Shown: piece by piece, positions 62,624 through 64,000 of the stretch
Numbering within the stretch: position 1 is the first letter of the stretch
How the letters are laid out: each line of letters starts with the position of its first letter
Assembly: GCA_017849615.1 (NCBI GenBank)
Contig: JAFIGS010000017.1
Span: forward strand, 496,001 to 560,000
Direction: 5' to 3'
DNA length: 64,000 nucleotides
Origin: Pseudolabrys sp.
GTDB taxonomy: Bacteria > Pseudomonadota > Alphaproteobacteria > Rhizobiales > Xanthobacteraceae
Position numbers and translations under genes: made by a program
The notes under the pieces: generated by a model
The model's database searches: none
Told to the model about the DNA's origin: nothing
Seen by the model: the letters and a program-made list of their open reading frames with translations, nothing else

Positions 62624-63292
62624 TTGCGCCTGACCCGACGTGAATTTTGCCAGAGCACGGCTTTCGTGGCCCTCGCGACGGCTTTGGGATTGTCCAGCCT
62701 GCCCGCCCTGACCGAACCGGCGCTGGCTCAGGCCGCCGTCTCCGAAACCGAGTTGATGGCGCCGAATGCCCTGCCGGACATGGCCATTGGCGACCCCAAG
62801 GCGCCGGTCACCGTCATCGAATATGCGTCGATGACCTGCCCGCACTGCGCGACCTTCACCGAAAAGACCTTCCCCGAGATCAAGAAGAAATACATCGACA
62901 CCGGAAAGGTGCGCTTCATCTTCCGCGAGTTCCCGCTGGATAACCTCGCCGCCGCCGTCTTCATGCTGGCGCGCTGCAATGCCGAGACCAATTCGGAGAA
63001 GTATTTCGCCTTCGTCGACACCATGTTCCGCCAGCAGCGCACCTGGGCGGTCGAAAAGCCGCTGGAGCCGCTGCTGACGATCTCCAAGCAGGCCGGTTTC
63101 ACCCAGGAAACCTTCAACGCCTGCCTGTCCAACCAGAAGGTGCTGGACGGCATCGAGGCGATGCGACAGCGCGGCGTGGACAAGTTCAAGGTGCAGTCGA
63201 CCCCGTCCTTCTTCATCAACGGCAAACTGCTCACCGGCGCGCTTTCGGTGGACGAGATGTCCAAGGCTATCGACCCGCTGCTGAAGAGCTGA
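62624..63292 (+). CDS. DsbA-family thioredoxin-fold protein with Tat-type signal
   Basis: 222 residues from the TTG at 62624, which follows GGAGA by 7 bases. The N-terminus LTRREFCQS fits a twin-arginine motif (S/T-R-R-x-F), followed by a hydrophobic segment to about residue 37 (ALAQA). The thioredoxin fold has the active site TCPHCATF (Cys72, Cys75) after VIEYASM, and QSTPSFFINGKLLTG with cis-proline. It belongs to the Thioredoxin_4 DsbA-like group; it may oxidise or isomerise disulfides in the periplasm. Confidence 0.9.
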   Translation: MRLTRREFCQSTAFVALATALGLSSLPALTEPALAQAAVSETELMAPNALPDMAIGDPKAPVTVIEYASMTCPHCATFTEKTFPEIKKKYIDTGKVRFIFREFPLDNLAAAVFMLARCNAETNSEKYFAFVDTMFRQQRTWAVEKPLEPLLTISKQAGFTQETFNACLSNQKVLDGIEAMRQRGVDKFKVQSTPSFFINGKLLTGALSVDEMSKAIDPLLKS

Positions 63293-63305
63293 CCGCGGCC
63301 GGGTT

Positions 63306-63334
63306 CCGCCGGACCGCAACATATAGTCCGGTGG
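63306..63334. terminator. Hairpin after the DsbA-like gene
   Basis: CCGCCGGAC (63306-63314) and GTCCGGTGG (63326-63334), 8 pairs plus one G-T, with an 11-base loop. It lies 14 bases past the stop codon. The T tract is poor (TACAAGCGTATTATTTG). Confidence 0.5.
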
Positions 63335-63553
63335 TACAAGCGTATTATTTGTCAATCCACAGCCGAAAAGTCTGGAAAACCGGGCTTTTGCGGGCCATCT
63401 CAGTTGCCTGGTCGGCGGCGGGATTTCATTGTGCCGGGGGATGCGGCATACGACCTTTAGCGTCTGGCCGTTGCCCGGCCGCCACTTTGCGTAACCCTCA
63501 CAAATGCCCTTCGGTCATGAACGTCAGGCCGGGCGGCTCGAGGCATTAACAGT

Positions 63554-64000
63554 ATGATTCTGACCCGGCTCCGTCTCCTCGGTTTCAAATCCTTCGTTGA
63601 ACCGACCGATTTCGTCATCGAGCCCGGTCTGACCGGCGTGGTCGGCCCGAACGGTTGCGGCAAGTCGAACCTGGTCGAAGCCTTGCGCTGGGTGATGGGC
63701 GAGAACTCGTACAAGTCGATGCGCGCGTCCTCGATGGACGATGTCATCTTCTCGGGCTCCAACACCCGCCCGGCCCGCAACAACGCCGAAGTCGCGATCC
63801 TGATCGACAACAAGGAGCGTTCGGCGCCGGCGCAGTTCAACGACACCGACCAGCTCGAAATCGCCCGCCGCATCGAGCGCGAGTCCGGCTCCGCCTACCG
63901 CATCAACGGCAAGGAAGTACGCGCCCGCGACGTGCAGATCGTGTTCGCGGACGCCTCGACCGGCGCGCGCTCGCCGGCGCTCGTGCACCAGGGCCGCATC
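63554..64000 (+). CDS. smc: Chromosome segregation protein SMC, N-terminal part (cut by window edge)
   Basis: Starts at ATG 63554 and runs off the right edge; 149 codons are visible. The ABC-type N-terminal head is plain: [20 protein letters not shown], then the Walker A loop [20 protein letters not shown] (about 29-48), [14 protein letters not shown] and [19 protein letters not shown] dimers compact and separate daughter chromosomes with ScpA and ScpB. The 261-base gap upstream holds the DsbA hairpin and probably the smc promoter. Confidence 0.95.
   Translation, partial: MILTRLRLLGFKSFVEPTDFVIEPGLTGVVGPNGCGKSNLVEALRWVMGENSYKSMRASSMDDVIFSGSNTRPARNNAEVAILIDNKERSAPAQFNDTDQLEIARRIERESGSAYRINGKEVRARDVQIVFADASTGARSPALVHQGRI

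Overview
The window is a GC-rich (roughly two-thirds G+C by eye), densely packed chromosomal segment from an alphaproteobacterium, most likely of the order Hyphomicrobiales (Rhizobiales), near Bradyrhizobiaceae/Xanthobacteraceae. The evidence is the gene set: CcrM-type adenine methyltransferase, TIGR02301 protein, ETF:ubiquinone oxidoreductase next to a TPR protein and ispE, glyQ/glyS near pyruvate phosphate dikinase, PA0069-type radical SAM protein, and mutY/dciA/dsbA-like/smc in a row. GTG and TTG starts, ATGA overlaps and palindromic intergenic repeats fit the same group. There is no prophage, CRISPR array or insertion sequence. One tRNA (Pro, CGG) is present.

Layout. 1-1833: end of a methionine ABC importer operon (metN-metI-metQ) with a hairpin. 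1840-3148: a less GC-rich nucleotidyltransferase-fold gene (GSU2403-like) and an AT-rich control region with two matching dyads, beside tRNA-Pro. 3281-6158: tRNA t6A synthesis, a D-hydroxyacid dehydrogenase-like flavoprotein and a GNAT protein. 6175-7857: an ECF sigma factor, a DUF4142 protein and a cupredoxin; the sigma gene and the DUF4142 gene share an upstream motif. 7877-22744: housekeeping and small conserved genes (SRAP, NUDIX, response regulator, dihydroorotase, YgfZ, a Tag/HD/phosphatase/thioesterase cluster, ferredoxin, AcuI, MFS, SleB-like hydrolase, PAS chemoreceptor). 22779-30966: ppdK, glyS and glyQ, interrupted by DUF3096, a ~490-base non-coding stretch rich in perfect hairpins, and an overlapping mgtC/ParB-like pair.

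31204-36397: two membrane microproteins, an S49 peptidase, a TrmN6-like methyltransferase with DUF2007, a GT2 glycosyltransferase, polyprenyl diphosphate synthase. 36491-44906: ispE, a TPR protein carrying a peptidoglycan-binding domain, a short KdpDE-like two-component pair with no kdpFABC, ETF-QO, and an uracil-DNA glycosylase lacking part of the Fe-S cysteine set. 45108-49811: an EamA protein, bd-type quinol oxidase (cydAB), a membrane glycosyltransferase. 49881-64000: rnhB, radical SAM, GT2, MarR-GNAT fusion, moaB, zinc metallopeptidase, ccrM with three evenly spaced GAGTC sites over its start, CinA, aminotransferase, RidA, DUF892, SMP-30, mutY, dciA, DsbA-like protein and the start of smc.

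Most genes are core metabolism, translation, DNA repair or envelope functions. The parts that are not routine are the AT-rich NTase locus, the hairpin-rich stretch at 26146-26560, the sigma/DUF4142 promoter pair, the palindromic repeat family, and the ccrM start region. Functions are assigned from motif reading only; no database search was run.
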